Assembly: GCF_029081005.1 (NCBI RefSeq)
Contig: NZ_JAJQTQ010000016.1
Span: 39,757 to 103,756 of the forward strand
Length of the DNA stretch: 64,000 bases
From: Halomonas elongata
GTDB lineage: Bacteria; Pseudomonadota; Gammaproteobacteria; Pseudomonadales; Halomonadaceae
Reading direction: 5' to 3'
In this document: one piece after another, positions 37,929 to 48,684 of the stretch
How the letters are laid out: each line of letters opens with the position of its first letter
How positions within the stretch are numbered: position 1 is the stretch's first letter
Notes under the pieces: model-generated
The model's input: the letters and a program-made list of their open reading frames with translations, nothing else
Databases searched by the model: none
Told to the model about the DNA's origin: nothing
Program-made: the position numbers and the translations under genes

Positions 37929-38699
37929 ATGAGTGAGGACGCGGGGCGTTACCCCAGCCTGGAGCAGCGAGTGGTGTTCATCACCGGTGGCGGTAGTGGC
38001 ATTGGTGCGGGACTGACCCGAGCCTTTCATGGCCAAGGTGCTGTGGTTGCCTTTGTCGATATCGATGATGCCGCCAGCCAGGCGCTGGTCGAGGAGTTGA
38101 AGGCGGAAACCGGTAGGGCGCCGCACTATTACCACTGTGATATCCGCGACGTTGCAGCCTTGCAGGCGGTCATCGCCGAGGTGGGCCAGACGCTCGGAGC
38201 GATCCGGACATTGGTGAACAATGCCGCCAACGATGATCGACATTCCTGGAACGACATCGATATCGATTACTGGGACGAACGGATGTCGCTCAACTTGCGG
38301 CCGATGTTCTTCGCTGCTCAAGCGGCGGCCCATCAGATGATTGAGGCGGGTGGCGGCTCGGTCATCAATTTCGGCTCGATCAGCGTGCGTATGGCGCTGG
38401 GGGATCTCTCCTGCTACATGACCGCCAAGGCGGCGGTACACGGCCTGACTCGCAGCCTGGCTCGCGATCTGGGCCCTCACGATATTCGCGTCAATACCCT
38501 GGTGCCCGGCTCAATCATCACCGAACGGCAACTGGAGAAGTGGATCGGTCCCGAAGAAGAGGCCTCGATCCAGGCGCGTCAATCCTTGAAATTCCGGCTG
38601 GAAGCCCATCATGTCGCACCGGCCGTGCTGTTTCTGGCCAGTACCGACAGCCAGGCGATTTCCGGCCAGGAGCTTGCCGTCGATGGGGGATGGGGGTGA
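37929..38699 (+). CDS. xylB: Short-chain dehydrogenase, D-xylose 1-dehydrogenase type
   Basis: 256 residues of the SDR family. The cofactor motif is ITGGGSGIGAGL, with VDIDD after it indicating NAD preference; the catalytic set is Ser in NFGSIS and Tyr-x-x-x-Lys in CYMTAKAA. The segment VNNAANDDRHSW matches the Caulobacter xylose dehydrogenase XylB closely (NAGNDDRH). It oxidises D-xylose to D-xylono-1,4-lactone, the first Weimberg step. It is the first gene of a long operon behind a XylR operator. Note that XylB also names xylulokinase in E. coli; this is not that enzyme. Confidence 0.85.
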   Translation: MSEDAGRYPSLEQRVVFITGGGSGIGAGLTRAFHGQGAVVAFVDIDDAASQALVEELKAETGRAPHYYHCDIRDVAALQAVIAEVGQTLGAIRTLVNNAANDDRHSWNDIDIDYWDERMSLNLRPMFFAAQAAAHQMIEAGGGSVINFGSISVRMALGDLSCYMTAKAAVHGLTRSLARDLGPHDIRVNTLVPGSIITERQLEKWIGPEEEASIQARQSLKFRLEAHHVAPAVLFLASTDSQAISGQELAVDGGWG

Positions 38700-38744
38700 T
38701 CTCCCATGTACCAATACTCCGATAACACAACAAAGGAGAACGTC

Positions 38745-40034
38745 ATGAATGCATTGCGTCAGTTCACAGGAGGACATTCCCGTCGCCGTTGTCTGGTGGC
38801 GGCGATCGCCGCTGTTTCGGCACTGGGCTCCATCGCGGCCGCCGCCGATACCACGGTCAAGGTGCTGCGGGTCGAGGTGAGCGATGCCGAGAAGCAGTAC
38901 TACGACGAAGTCGTGGCCGAGTACGAAGCACAGCACCCGGAGGTCAACGTCGAGTTCGACTATATCGCCAACGAGGCCTACAAGACGCGCCTGCCGACGT
39001 TATTACAGTCCGAGCAGCGTCCCGATATCTTCTACAGCTGGGGCGGCGAGGGGCTGCGTGACAAGGTGGAAGCTGGCTTCGTGCGTGATCTGACCGAACC
39101 CATGAAGGACGGCTGGAAGGAGCTCTATCCAGAATCGGCGGTGAGCACCTTCACACTGGATGGGCGTATTTACGGCGCGCCTCTCTACGCCACGGTGGTG
39201 GGTTTCTGGGCCAATACGGCCCTGACCGGGAAGGCGGGTGTCGACGTTGATGAGATCGAGACCTGGCAGGACCTCGAGTCGGCCGTGGTGGCATTGCGTG
39301 AGCAGGGCATCACGCCGGCGGTGGTCGGTGCCAAGGACGGTTGGCCGATGCATTTCTACTGGGGATACTTGGCGACCCGGCTGGCGGGTGGTGACGGTAT
39401 CCAGGCTGCCAAGGCCGGCGACGATGGTGGTTTTACCAATGAGAGTTTTGTCCGTACCGGCGAAATGCTCCAGGAGTTCACGGAACTCGAACCCTTCCAA
39501 TCGGGCTTCATGTCGACCACCTACGAGCGTGCCAGTGCCATGTTCGGAGATGGGGAAGCGGCCCTGCACCTGATGGGAGACTGGGACTACATCCCATCGA
39601 AGGAACGCTCGATGAGCGGCGAGGGCGTGCCGGATGAGGAGCTGGCGTTCATCCGTTTCCCGGATGTCGAGGGAGGCGTCGGGAATGATCATAGCTTCGG
39701 TGGCATGAATGGCTTTGCCGTTACCGAGGGAGCCTCCGACGAAGCGGTCGACTTCCTGCGCTTCCTGCTCAATAAGGAAAATCAGCGCAAGGCGGCGAAG
39801 CGCGGCATTTTCGTGCCAGTGGCCAAAGGTTCTGAAGAAGCGCTTGCAACACCTTATGCCCGCAAGGTGGCTGAAATTCTCGCAGACTCGACGTTTCACC
39901 AGGTATTTCTCGACCAGGCTCTGGGGACCTCCGTTGGCGCGACCGTCAACAATATCAGTACCGATCTGGCCCAGGGAGTGATCACGCCGGAGGAGGCGGT
40001 CGATCGGGTCGCCGAGGCCTGGCAGTTCCGGTAA
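38745..40034 (+). CDS. Sugar ABC transporter substrate-binding protein (family 1)
   Basis: 429 residues. A signal peptide (basic SRRRCLVAAIAAVSALGSIAAA, cleavage before ADTT) leads into a cluster B binding-protein fold (RVEVSDAEKQYYDEVVAEYE, PDIFYSWGGEG, GFWANTALTGKAG). AAGGAG precedes the ATG at 38745; the ATG at 38706 lies too near the xylB stop. The ligand is probably xylose or short xylo-oligosaccharides because two permeases, a cytoplasmic beta-xylosidase and an ATPase follow. The Cys in the signal region does not form a convincing lipobox. Confidence 0.88.
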   Translation: MNALRQFTGGHSRRRCLVAAIAAVSALGSIAAAADTTVKVLRVEVSDAEKQYYDEVVAEYEAQHPEVNVEFDYIANEAYKTRLPTLLQSEQRPDIFYSWGGEGLRDKVEAGFVRDLTEPMKDGWKELYPESAVSTFTLDGRIYGAPLYATVVGFWANTALTGKAGVDVDEIETWQDLESAVVALREQGITPAVVGAKDGWPMHFYWGYLATRLAGGDGIQAAKAGDDGGFTNESFVRTGEMLQEFTELEPFQSGFMSTTYERASAMFGDGEAALHLMGDWDYIPSKERSMSGEGVPDEELAFIRFPDVEGGVGNDHSFGGMNGFAVTEGASDEAVDFLRFLLNKENQRKAAKRGIFVPVAKGSEEALATPYARKVAEILADSTFHQVFLDQALGTSVGATVNNISTDLAQGVITPEEAVDRVAEAWQFR

Positions 40035-40117
40035 TCGAAGCTTGTTCGCGTGACCGGTGACAAGTCATCGGCACGCTATTCTCCTTCGCTACCCCCGCTT
40101 CGGGATGGATGTTCAGC

Positions 40118-41053
40118 ATGACAACGATAAATCCCCCCGCCGTGCGTAAACGGGGCACGGCGGATCGCATCAAGAAGAATGTGGTCAGCGGCAAGCTCTC
40201 GGCCGTTCTTATTCTGCTGCCACCGGCGTTGATTCTCTTCTCTCTGTTTGTCATTTTGCCGTTGATTGATGCGGCCTTTTATAGCGGCTTTTCGTGGAAC
40301 GGCTATGGGTCGCCTTCCGACTTCGTCGGTACCCAGAACTACCAGCGGCTGCTCGATCATTCCGTGTTCCATACGGCGTTGTGGAATACCGCCAAGCTGA
40401 TAATCGTCTCTCTGGTCATCCAGATGCCGCTCGCTCTGGGCCTGGCGCTGCTGGTATACCGAAAGACACCGACCAATACCTTGTTCCGGCTGGTGTTCTT
40501 TCTCCCCTATATCCTGGCCGAAGTGGCGGCTGGCCTGATCTGGAGTTTTGTCTTCGACGGCGACTATGGCATTACCGCGTCCATTCTACAGTCGCTGGAT
40601 CAGGAGTCTGTCTATGTGCTGGCCGACCGGCAATGGGCCTTCCCGGCAATCATGACGGTCATCGTCTGGAAGTATTTCGGCTTTCACATGATGATCTACA
40701 TTGCAGCGCTACAGAGCGTACCCGAGGATCTGATCGAGGCGGCCAAGCTGGAAGGGGCCAAGCCACGCCAGATAGCTCGCCATGTGCAGATTCCGATGAT
40801 CAAGCACGCCCTGGTGGTGAGTGGCTTCTTCGCCATTATCGGTTCGCTGCAGATCTTCGACATCATCATTCCGCTGACCAACGGCGGGCCCTCGAATACA
40901 ACCCACACCATCGTGACCTATCTCTACACCTTCGGTTTGTCGCGGCTGAATATCGGTTTCGGTAGCGCCGCCGCCGTGGTGTTGTTCGTGCTGGCCATCG
41001 GTATCGCCTTCTTCTATCAGCGTACTACCGACAACAAGGAGGGGCAGGCATGA
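40118..41053 (+). CDS. Sugar ABC transporter permease 1 (MalF/UgpA type)
   Basis: 311 residues with six membrane helices and the EAA loop DLIEAAKLEGAKPRQIARHVQIPMI that contacts the ATPase. The ATG at 40109 is an alternative start. It overlaps the second permease by four bases (ATGA). Confidence 0.9.
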   Translation: MTTINPPAVRKRGTADRIKKNVVSGKLSAVLILLPPALILFSLFVILPLIDAAFYSGFSWNGYGSPSDFVGTQNYQRLLDHSVFHTALWNTAKLIIVSLVIQMPLALGLALLVYRKTPTNTLFRLVFFLPYILAEVAAGLIWSFVFDGDYGITASILQSLDQESVYVLADRQWAFPAIMTVIVWKYFGFHMMIYIAALQSVPEDLIEAAKLEGAKPRQIARHVQIPMIKHALVVSGFFAIIGSLQIFDIIIPLTNGGPSNTTHTIVTYLYTFGLSRLNIGFGSAAAVVLFVLAIGIAFFYQRTTDNKEGQA

Positions 41054-41880
41054 ATCGGGCGACGACGACGCGCAATACCCTGCGCGTGATTCTTCTGATC
41101 CTGGTGGTCGGCCTGGTTGTCGGCCCATTGCTGGCTTCCTTTTTCGGTGGTTTCAAGACCAACGCCGAGCTGCGAACCAATCCACTCTGGTTGCCGGATA
41201 GCTGGAATCCGGAGAATTACATCAGCATCTTGCTCGATGGAAGTTTCTGGCGCTATCTGGGCAACTCTTTCTTCATTTCCTCGATGACGGTGCTGCTGAC
41301 GCTGGTCGTGGGGGCGGCGGCCGCCTATGTGTTTGCGCAGATTCGCTTTCTCGGCTCGAAAATGATCCTTTCCTACCTGCTGCTGGGGCTGATGTTTCCC
41401 TTCGCGGCGGCGATCCTGCCACTGTTCATCAAGGTGCGTGACCTGGGACTGCTCGACAGTTACTGGGCAGTCATCCTGCCGCAGACAGCTTTCGGGTTGT
41501 CGTTGGCGATCCTGCTGTTCAAGGCATTCTTCGATCAGCTACCCCGTGAACTGTTCGAGGCGGCCTACGTGGATGGTTGCAGCTACCTGCGCTTTTTCTG
41601 GTCTTTCACCCTGCCATTGTCGACGCCGATTCTGGCCACCGTGGGAGTGTTCGTTTTCGTTCAGAGCTGGAACAACTTCCTGCTGCCGTTGGTGGTGCTC
41701 AATGATCGTTCTCTCTATACCTGGTCGCTCGGCATGATGCAGTTCCAGGGCGAGTACCTGACCCAGTGGAACATGATTCTGGCTTTCGTGAGCCTGACGA
41801 TCATGCCGGCCGTGATCTTTTTCCTCGCGGCTCAGAAATACATCGTCGCCGGCCTCACCGGTGGTTCCGTCAAGGGATAA
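41050..41880 (+). CDS. Sugar ABC transporter permease 2 (MalG/UgpE type)
   Basis: 276 residues with six membrane helices and the EAA loop ELFEAAYVDGCSYLRFFWSFTLPLS. Pairs with the preceding permease to form the inner-membrane channel. The beta-xylosidase gene begins 12 bases downstream. Confidence 0.91.
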   Translation: MNRATTTRNTLRVILLILVVGLVVGPLLASFFGGFKTNAELRTNPLWLPDSWNPENYISILLDGSFWRYLGNSFFISSMTVLLTLVVGAAAAYVFAQIRFLGSKMILSYLLLGLMFPFAAAILPLFIKVRDLGLLDSYWAVILPQTAFGLSLAILLFKAFFDQLPRELFEAAYVDGCSYLRFFWSFTLPLSTPILATVGVFVFVQSWNNFLLPLVVLNDRSLYTWSLGMMQFQGEYLTQWNMILAFVSLTIMPAVIFFLAAQKYIVAGLTGGSVKG

Positions 41881-41892
41881 GGGATACCGATA

Positions 41893-43500
41893 ATGAAAGA
41901 CAAGGTTCGCAATCCGATTCTACCCGGCTTCAACCCGGATCCCTCCATCTGTCGGGTTGGCGGGGATTACTACATCGCCACTTCCACCTTCGAGTGGTAT
42001 CCGGGCGTACAGATTCATCACTCGCGTGACCTGGCCAACTGGGAATTGGCCAGTCGGCCACTCGAACGAACCAGCCAGCTCGACATGCGTGGCAACCCCG
42101 ACTCCTGCGGAATCTGGGCGCCGTGCCTGAGCTATGCCGATGGCCTGTTCTGGCTGATCTACACCGACATGAAGCGCTACGAGGGCAACTTCAAGGATGG
42201 CCACAATTATCTGGTCACCGCACCCTCCATCGAAGGGCCCTGGAGCGATCCGGTCTATCTGAATTCCAGTGGCTTCGATCCCTCGCTGTTCCACGACGAG
42301 GATGGCCGCAAGTGGCTGCTCAACCTGCAGTGGGATTATCGCCAGCGTGAGGGGGGCGACCGCTTCGGCGGCATCCTGCTCCAGGAGTATGACGTCGAGC
42401 AGCAACGACTCGTGGGCCCTATCCGCAATATCTTCGCCGGCACCGCGATGAAACTCACCGAGGGGCCGCACCTCTATCGTCGCGATGGCTGGTACCACCT
42501 GCTGGTGGCCGAGGGCGGCACCGGCTACGGGCATGCCGTGACCATGGCTCGCTCGAGGGAGGTTGCCGGCCCCTATGAAGTGCACCCCGACAACCCGGTG
42601 CTGACTTCGCGCCAGGACTCGGACAATCCGCTGCAGCGGGCCGGCCATGCGGATCTGGTCGACACGCCAAGTGGCGAGACCTGGATGGTGCACCTGTGTG
42701 GACGGCCACTGCCCGGCACGCGTCGCTCGCCGAGGGGGCGCGAGACGTCTCTCCAGAAGGTCGAGTGGGGCGCCGATGGCTGGCTGCGACTGGCTCACGG
42801 CGGCAATACGCCGGTTCTGGAGGTGCCGATGCCCGGGGTCGAGCAGCTGGCACCGGCCGCCGAGGAGGTCCATGACTTTACATCCGGCGCCTTGCCCGGG
42901 GCTTTTCAGTGGTTACGCACGCCTCAGCCCGAGCGGCTGTTTTCGTTGAGCGAACGTCCCGGTTACCTGCGCTTGTTCGGGCGCGAGTCGGTGGGTTCCT
43001 GGTTCGAGCAGGCCCTGGTGGCGCGCCGCCAGGACAGCATTCCCTGCAGCGCCGAAACCACGCTGGAGTTCGAGCCGGAGGACCTGCAACAGTTCGCTGG
43101 CCTGATCGCCTACTACAACCGTTTCAAGTTCCATTACCTGGCGGTGACCCGAGGGGATGACGGCGACAAGGTGCTCAGCGTGATGAGCTGCCGTGATGCA
43201 TGGCCGAGCGGAACCCTGGAGATCGTCGATACCGATGACGTGGCGCTCGACCCTGTGCTACCGGTGCGCCTGGGTCTCGACATCCGCGAGGGTGAGCTGC
43301 AGTTCCGATACGCCCAGGGCGACGCTGCCTGGCAGCTGGTCGGCCCGGTGCTCGATGCCAGCCTGCTCTCCGACGAGGGAAGCGGCCGTGCCCATGGCTA
43401 TTTCACCGGCAACTTCCTGGGCATGGCGACCCATGACATCAGCGGCCGCGGTATTCCGGCGGATTTCTCTGGATTTCGCTACTGCCGTGAAAACCGCTGA
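41893..43500 (+). CDS. xynB: Glycoside hydrolase family 43 beta-xylosidase
   Basis: 535 residues, the length of GH43 subfamily 11 xylosidases. The five-bladed propeller (residues 1-320) shows the general base Asp in [13 protein letters not shown], the pKa-tuning Asp in [12 protein letters not shown] and the acid Glu in [21 protein letters not shown] context (here [10 protein letters not shown]). A C-terminal beta-sandwich (about 335-535) with [14 protein letters not shown] completes the active site in this subfamily. No signal peptide, so it should release xylose from xylobiose and short xylo-oligosaccharides after import. Position between permease and ATPase genes of the importer supports this. 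Alpha-arabinofuranosidase side activity is common in the family. Confidence 0.92.
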   Translation: MKDKVRNPILPGFNPDPSICRVGGDYYIATSTFEWYPGVQIHHSRDLANWELASRPLERTSQLDMRGNPDSCGIWAPCLSYADGLFWLIYTDMKRYEGNFKDGHNYLVTAPSIEGPWSDPVYLNSSGFDPSLFHDEDGRKWLLNLQWDYRQREGGDRFGGILLQEYDVEQQRLVGPIRNIFAGTAMKLTEGPHLYRRDGWYHLLVAEGGTGYGHAVTMARSREVAGPYEVHPDNPVLTSRQDSDNPLQRAGHADLVDTPSGETWMVHLCGRPLPGTRRSPRGRETSLQKVEWGADGWLRLAHGGNTPVLEVPMPGVEQLAPAAEEVHDFTSGALPGAFQWLRTPQPERLFSLSERPGYLRLFGRESVGSWFEQALVARRQDSIPCSAETTLEFEPEDLQQFAGLIAYYNRFKFHYLAVTRGDDGDKVLSVMSCRDAWPSGTLEIVDTDDVALDPVLPVRLGLDIREGELQFRYAQGDAAWQLVGPVLDASLLSDEGSGRAHGYFTGNFLGMATHDISGRGIPADFSGFRYCRENR

Positions 43501-43549
43501 ATGGCACGCACCGGATAATCACAAATCGACGCAAAGACGAGACGCTCCC

Positions 43550-44587
43550 ATGGCTGAAGTATCACTGGTCGAAATCGAAAAGACCTTTCGTGGCAAGACC
43601 ACGGTAATTTCCAACCTCGACCTGGAGATCGAGGATGGCTCTTTCACCGTGCTGGTGGGGCCATCCGGCTGCGGCAAGTCGACCTTGTTGCGCATGGTCG
43701 CCGGGCTGGAAACCGTGACGCGTGGTGCGATCAGCATCGGTGGGCATGACGTGACCACTGCCGAACCCAGTGATCGTGATATCGCCATGGTTTTCCAGTC
43801 CTATGCGCTATATCCACACATGACGGTGGCCCGCAATATCGATTTCGGAATGCGCCTGGCCAAGGTCCCCGCACAAGAACGCCAGGCAAAGGTCAACGAA
43901 GCGGCCAAGCTTCTCAACCTGGAAGACCTGCTCGAACGCAAGCCGGCAGAACTGTCGGGTGGACAGCGGCAGCGTGTGGCCATTGGCCGCGCCATCGTAC
44001 GCAATCCCGGCGTGTTCCTGTTCGATGAACCGCTCTCCAACCTCGATGCGGCCCTGCGTAACCGTATGCGTGTCGAGCTTGCCGAGCTGCACCAACGCCT
44101 CGACGCCACCATGGTGTATGTCACCCATGATCAGATCGAAGCCATGACCCTGGCTGATCGCATCGTCGTCCTCAATGCGGGGAAAATCGAGCAGGTCGGG
44201 GCACCAATGGAACTCTACCAGTGTCCCGAGACCTTGTTCGTTGCCGGCTTCATCGGCTCGCCGAAGATGAACCTGATCACAGGTGGTGTTGCCAAGGCTT
44301 ATGGAGCAACGACTCTGGGCATTCGTCCGGAGCATATCGAGGTCGGCCATGATCGCGGTGAGTGGCGGGGCCGTGTCCGAGTGGTCGAGAAGCTCGGTTC
44401 CGACGCCTTTGCCTATGTCGATAGCGAAGAGGTCGGCGCCTTGACGGTGCGCTTGCCTGGCGATGTCGATACACGCAGTGGCGACATTCTCGAGCTGACG
44501 CCTCGCCACGAGCTGCTGCATCCTTTCGATCAGCAGGGGATGCGACTGCCTGACGATGTCGTCGAAAACGCCAGGGCCATTGCCTGA
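43550..44587 (+). CDS. Sugar ABC transporter ATPase (MsmK/UgpC/MalK type)
   Basis: 345 residues. Walker A is GPSGCGKST, the Q-loop is [10 protein letters not shown], the signature is LSGGQRQR and Walker B is VFLFDEP, followed by the switch His in [10 protein letters not shown]-terminal TOBE regulatory domain occupies about 240-345. The ATG at 43550 gives the standard N-terminus [13 protein letters not shown]; its ribosome binding site is weak. It energises the importer built from the products of 38745-41880. Confidence 0.93.
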   Translation: MAEVSLVEIEKTFRGKTTVISNLDLEIEDGSFTVLVGPSGCGKSTLLRMVAGLETVTRGAISIGGHDVTTAEPSDRDIAMVFQSYALYPHMTVARNIDFGMRLAKVPAQERQAKVNEAAKLLNLEDLLERKPAELSGGQRQRVAIGRAIVRNPGVFLFDEPLSNLDAALRNRMRVELAELHQRLDATMVYVTHDQIEAMTLADRIVVLNAGKIEQVGAPMELYQCPETLFVAGFIGSPKMNLITGGVAKAYGATTLGIRPEHIEVGHDRGEWRGRVRVVEKLGSDAFAYVDSEEVGALTVRLPGDVDTRSGDILELTPRHELLHPFDQQGMRLPDDVVENARAIA

Positions 44588-44787
44588 CTCCTGAACATAG
44601 GGCGAGCCGTGATGATGACCGAGAGGTGGCTAGGCTCGGTTGTCGATCCGGAACCGGGCCATGGTAGGCCGGCTACCGACCGTTGTCGCTGCCATTGCTC
44701 CGGCCGGGTACTGGCGTCCTGATACTTCGAATCCATTCACCATGCGATAGAAGGAGCTCGTCTATAAGCGAACAATAATTCGGAAAC

Positions 44788-44808
44788 TTAGTTTAGAAAA
44801 ATTACTAA
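44788..44808. promoter_or_regulatory. Probable XylR operator 3 (before the LamB-type porin gene)
   Basis: A perfect outer dyad TTAGT-N11-ACTAA in an AT-rich patch 43 bases before the porin ATG. The inner bases read TTAG after the left arm and ATT before the right arm, resembling sites 1 and 2. It suggests the porin and the following porter form a separate XylR-controlled unit. Confidence 0.78.
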
Positions 44809-44830
44809 TTATTCAAACAAGTACAAATGA

Positions 44831-46195
<1,365 letters not shown>

Positions 46196-46230
46196 TGGTC
46201 CCGTGACCTGCTTGCTGTTGCTTCGATATT

Positions 46231-46257
46231 GGTGCCCGGGCTCGGGCGCCCTTTTTT
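46231..46257 (+). terminator. Hairpin with T-run between the porin and sugar porter genes
   Basis: GGTGCCCG pairs with CGGGCGCC (one G-U pair) around a 4-base loop, followed by CTTTTTT. The porter's ribosome binding site begins immediately after, so it may attenuate read-through instead of ending the unit fully. Confidence 0.75.
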
Positions 46258-46270
46258 CTGGAGATTGAAC

Positions 46271-47677
46271 ATGACGGATCGCAAACCGCTCAGTCGCTCT
46301 GCTTATATACTCATTATATGCTGTATTGCTGCCATCGGTGGCTTTCTCTTCGGCTTCGATAGTGGCGTCATCAACGGCACGGTCGATGGTCTCCAGTCCT
46401 CTTTCAATTCCGACAGTGTCGGTACCGGTTTCAACGTGGCATCCATGTTGCTGGGCTGTGCCGTCGGTGCCTTCTTTGCCGGTCGCCTGGCGGACCGCTT
46501 TGGCCGCCGTACGGTATTGATCGTTTCGGCGATTTTCTTCCTGGTGAGTGCCTGGGGGTCGGGAATCGCCGGTGATTCGATGGAATTCGTGGTTTATCGC
46601 GTCCTCGGTGGCATGGCAGTGGGGGCCGCCAGCGTGATGACGCCGGCCTATATCAGTGAAGTGGCGCCCTCGAGGTATCGCGGTCGCCTGGCTACCATCC
46701 AGCAGGTGGCCATCATCGGCGGCTTGTTCATGGCCTTTCTGAGCAACTACGTGCTGGCCTATGTCTCGAGTTCGGCGGTCGCCGAGCTGTGGTTCGGCTT
46801 TGCCACCTGGCGCTGGATGTTCTGGATCGAACTGCTGCCCGCGGCGGTATTCCTGGTGGCGCTGTTGTTCATCCCCGAGAGCCCGCGATACTTGATCAGC
46901 AGTGGTCGACAGTCGGAAGCTCGCCGGGTGCTGGGCTTGGTGATGCCGGAGCAAGAGGTTGGCGACAAGCTCGATGAGATCCACACCACCCTGGATCGTG
47001 ATCACAAGCCGCGGTTGAGCGATGTGGTCAACCGCGCGACCGGCAAGGTGCATGGCATTGTCTGGGTCGGTATCGGTCTGGCGGTGTTCCAGCAGCTGGT
47101 AGGCATCAATGTGGTGTTCTATTACGGCGCAGTGCTGTGGCAATCGGTAGGTTTCTCGGAGGGCGATGCTCTGCTGATCAACGTGATCTCCGGGGCCGTG
47201 AGCATCGGCGCCTGCCTGCTGGCAATCGCTTTGATCGACAAGATCGGCCGCAAACCCCTGCTGTGGGTCGGCTCGGTGGGAATGGCCATTACCCTGGCCT
47301 GTCTAGTCTTCGCCTTCTCTACGGCAACCCTGGTCGACGGGAATCTGCAGCTCAGCGACGACATGGGCGTGTTTGCCCTGCTGGCCGCCAATATCTACGT
47401 ATTCAGCTTCAACGTCTCCTGGGGACCGGTGATGTGGGTGATGCTGGGCGAGATGTTCCCCAATCAGATGCGTGGTTCGGGACTCGCCATCGCCGGGCTG
47501 TTCCAGTGGCTGGCCAACTTCGGCATCACCATGACCTTCCCGATCATGCTGGCATCCATCGGCCTGGCGGGTGCCTATGGCTTCTATGCCTTGTGTGCCG
47601 TGCTGTCGGCCTTCTTTGTGCTGCGCTGGGTCCAGGAAACGCGAGGCAAGGAGCTCGAGGAAATGGCGTATGAGTGA
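46271..47677 (+). CDS. MFS sugar porter (XylE/GalP type)
   Basis: 468 residues with 12 membrane helices. Sugar-porter motifs are present: GFLFGFDSGVINGT in helix 1, GRLADRFGRR in loop 2-3, PESPRYLI before helix 7, QQLVGINVVFYYG in helix 7 and GPVMWVMLGEMFPNQMRG at helix 10, with the loop 8-9 DKIGRKPLLW. It probably imports free D-xylose with protons, beside the ABC system for oligomers. GGAG precedes the ATG at 46271. Confidence 0.93.
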   Translation: MTDRKPLSRSAYILIICCIAAIGGFLFGFDSGVINGTVDGLQSSFNSDSVGTGFNVASMLLGCAVGAFFAGRLADRFGRRTVLIVSAIFFLVSAWGSGIAGDSMEFVVYRVLGGMAVGAASVMTPAYISEVAPSRYRGRLATIQQVAIIGGLFMAFLSNYVLAYVSSSAVAELWFGFATWRWMFWIELLPAAVFLVALLFIPESPRYLISSGRQSEARRVLGLVMPEQEVGDKLDEIHTTLDRDHKPRLSDVVNRATGKVHGIVWVGIGLAVFQQLVGINVVFYYGAVLWQSVGFSEGDALLINVISGAVSIGACLLAIALIDKIGRKPLLWVGSVGMAITLACLVFAFSTATLVDGNLQLSDDMGVFALLAANIYVFSFNVSWGPVMWVMLGEMFPNQMRGSGLAIAGLFQWLANFGITMTFPIMLASIGLAGAYGFYALCAVLSAFFVLRWVQETRGKELEEMAYE

Positions 47678-47783
47678 AGCGGTCAACGGGAAGCTGGCCG
47701 ACCGCTCTGGCGTCGCCACTGTCGGTGACGTGGCGTGTCAGGGCCCGCCCAAGTTTAACGACCGAGGAAGGGGCAGGTAATCC

Positions 47784-48677
47784 ATGATGACGGATACACG
47801 AGTGCAGGTGGCGGTCGAGCTCGACATGAGCCTGGGCGAGAGCCCGTTATGGTCGGTGGCGCGGCAGACGCTCCACTGGGTGGATATCAATCATGGCGTG
47901 ATCCATGCCTGGCAGCCGGATTGGCACGCAGCGCCCTCGTGCATTGAGCTGGATGAAAAGGTCGGCTGCATTGCGTTGTGCGAGGAGGGACTGCTCGCCG
48001 CCACGGCCTCGGGCATCATCAGGCTGCGATTGCCGTTCGACGGCCGGACCGAGCGCCTGGCGGACAACCCCGAGTGGCACGACGAGAAGGGGAATCGCTT
48101 CAACGATGGCCGCTGCGACGCGGCCGGGCGTTTCTGGGCGGGTACGATTGCCGCCGACGAGGTTACGCCTTCCGCGGCTCTCTATTGCTTCGAGGGGAGA
48201 GAACTGGTGCAGCGGTGGTCTGGCCTCGGCATTGCCAATGGACTGGCCTTCAGCCCCGACCGACGCTGGCTTTATCACACGGACTCGTTGACCCGACGGA
48301 TCCTGCGTTATCCCTTTGATGTGGAGAGTGGCCGCACCGGCGAGCCTCGGGTCTGGGCGGATCTGGATGCCCTGGGCTTGCCGGGGGTGCCAGATGGTGC
48401 CGCCGTGGATAGCGAGGGCTGCTATTGGAGCGCTCTTTATGGGGGAGGGCGTATCGTGCGTTTCTCTCCTGAGGGAAGGCTGGAGGCGAGCTTCGAGCTA
48501 CCTTGCCCGCACCCCACCATGGTGGCCTTCGGAGGCCCCGATCTGCGGACGCTTTACATCACCACCGCCACTCAACACCTGAACGACGAGGAGCGAAAGC
48601 GTTGGCCTGCTGCCGGTAGCCTGCTTCGTATGCCGGCACAGGTAGCGGGACTGGCGGAGCCGGTCGCGACTTCTTGA
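47784..48677 (+). CDS. xylC: SMP-30/gluconolactonase family protein, probable xylonolactonase
   Basis: 297 residues, a six-bladed propeller. Metal ligands are visible as Glu in LGESPLW, Asn in FNDGRCDAAGRFWAGT context, Asn in GIANGLAFSPD and Asp in VPDGAAVDSEG. The family hydrolyses sugar lactones; with xylose dehydrogenase in the same locus the likely step is xylono-1,4-lactone to xylonate. It is similar in type to Caulobacter XylC. The adjacent ATG at 47787 is an alternative start. It ends the xylose block and converges on the phosphatase gene eight bases away. Confidence 0.85.
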   Translation: MMTDTRVQVAVELDMSLGESPLWSVARQTLHWVDINHGVIHAWQPDWHAAPSCIELDEKVGCIALCEEGLLAATASGIIRLRLPFDGRTERLADNPEWHDEKGNRFNDGRCDAAGRFWAGTIAADEVTPSAALYCFEGRELVQRWSGLGIANGLAFSPDRRWLYHTDSLTRRILRYPFDVESGRTGEPRVWADLDALGLPGVPDGAAVDSEGCYWSALYGGGRIVRFSPEGRLEASFELPCPHPTMVAFGGPDLRTLYITTATQHLNDEERKRWPAAGSLLRMPAQVAGLAEPVATS

Positions 48678-48684
48678 CGCCGGC

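Noticed and set aside
37929..38699. Xylulokinase (also called XylB)
   Set aside because: The protein is a 256-residue short-chain dehydrogenase with Ser, Tyr and Lys catalytic residues, not a sugar kinase.
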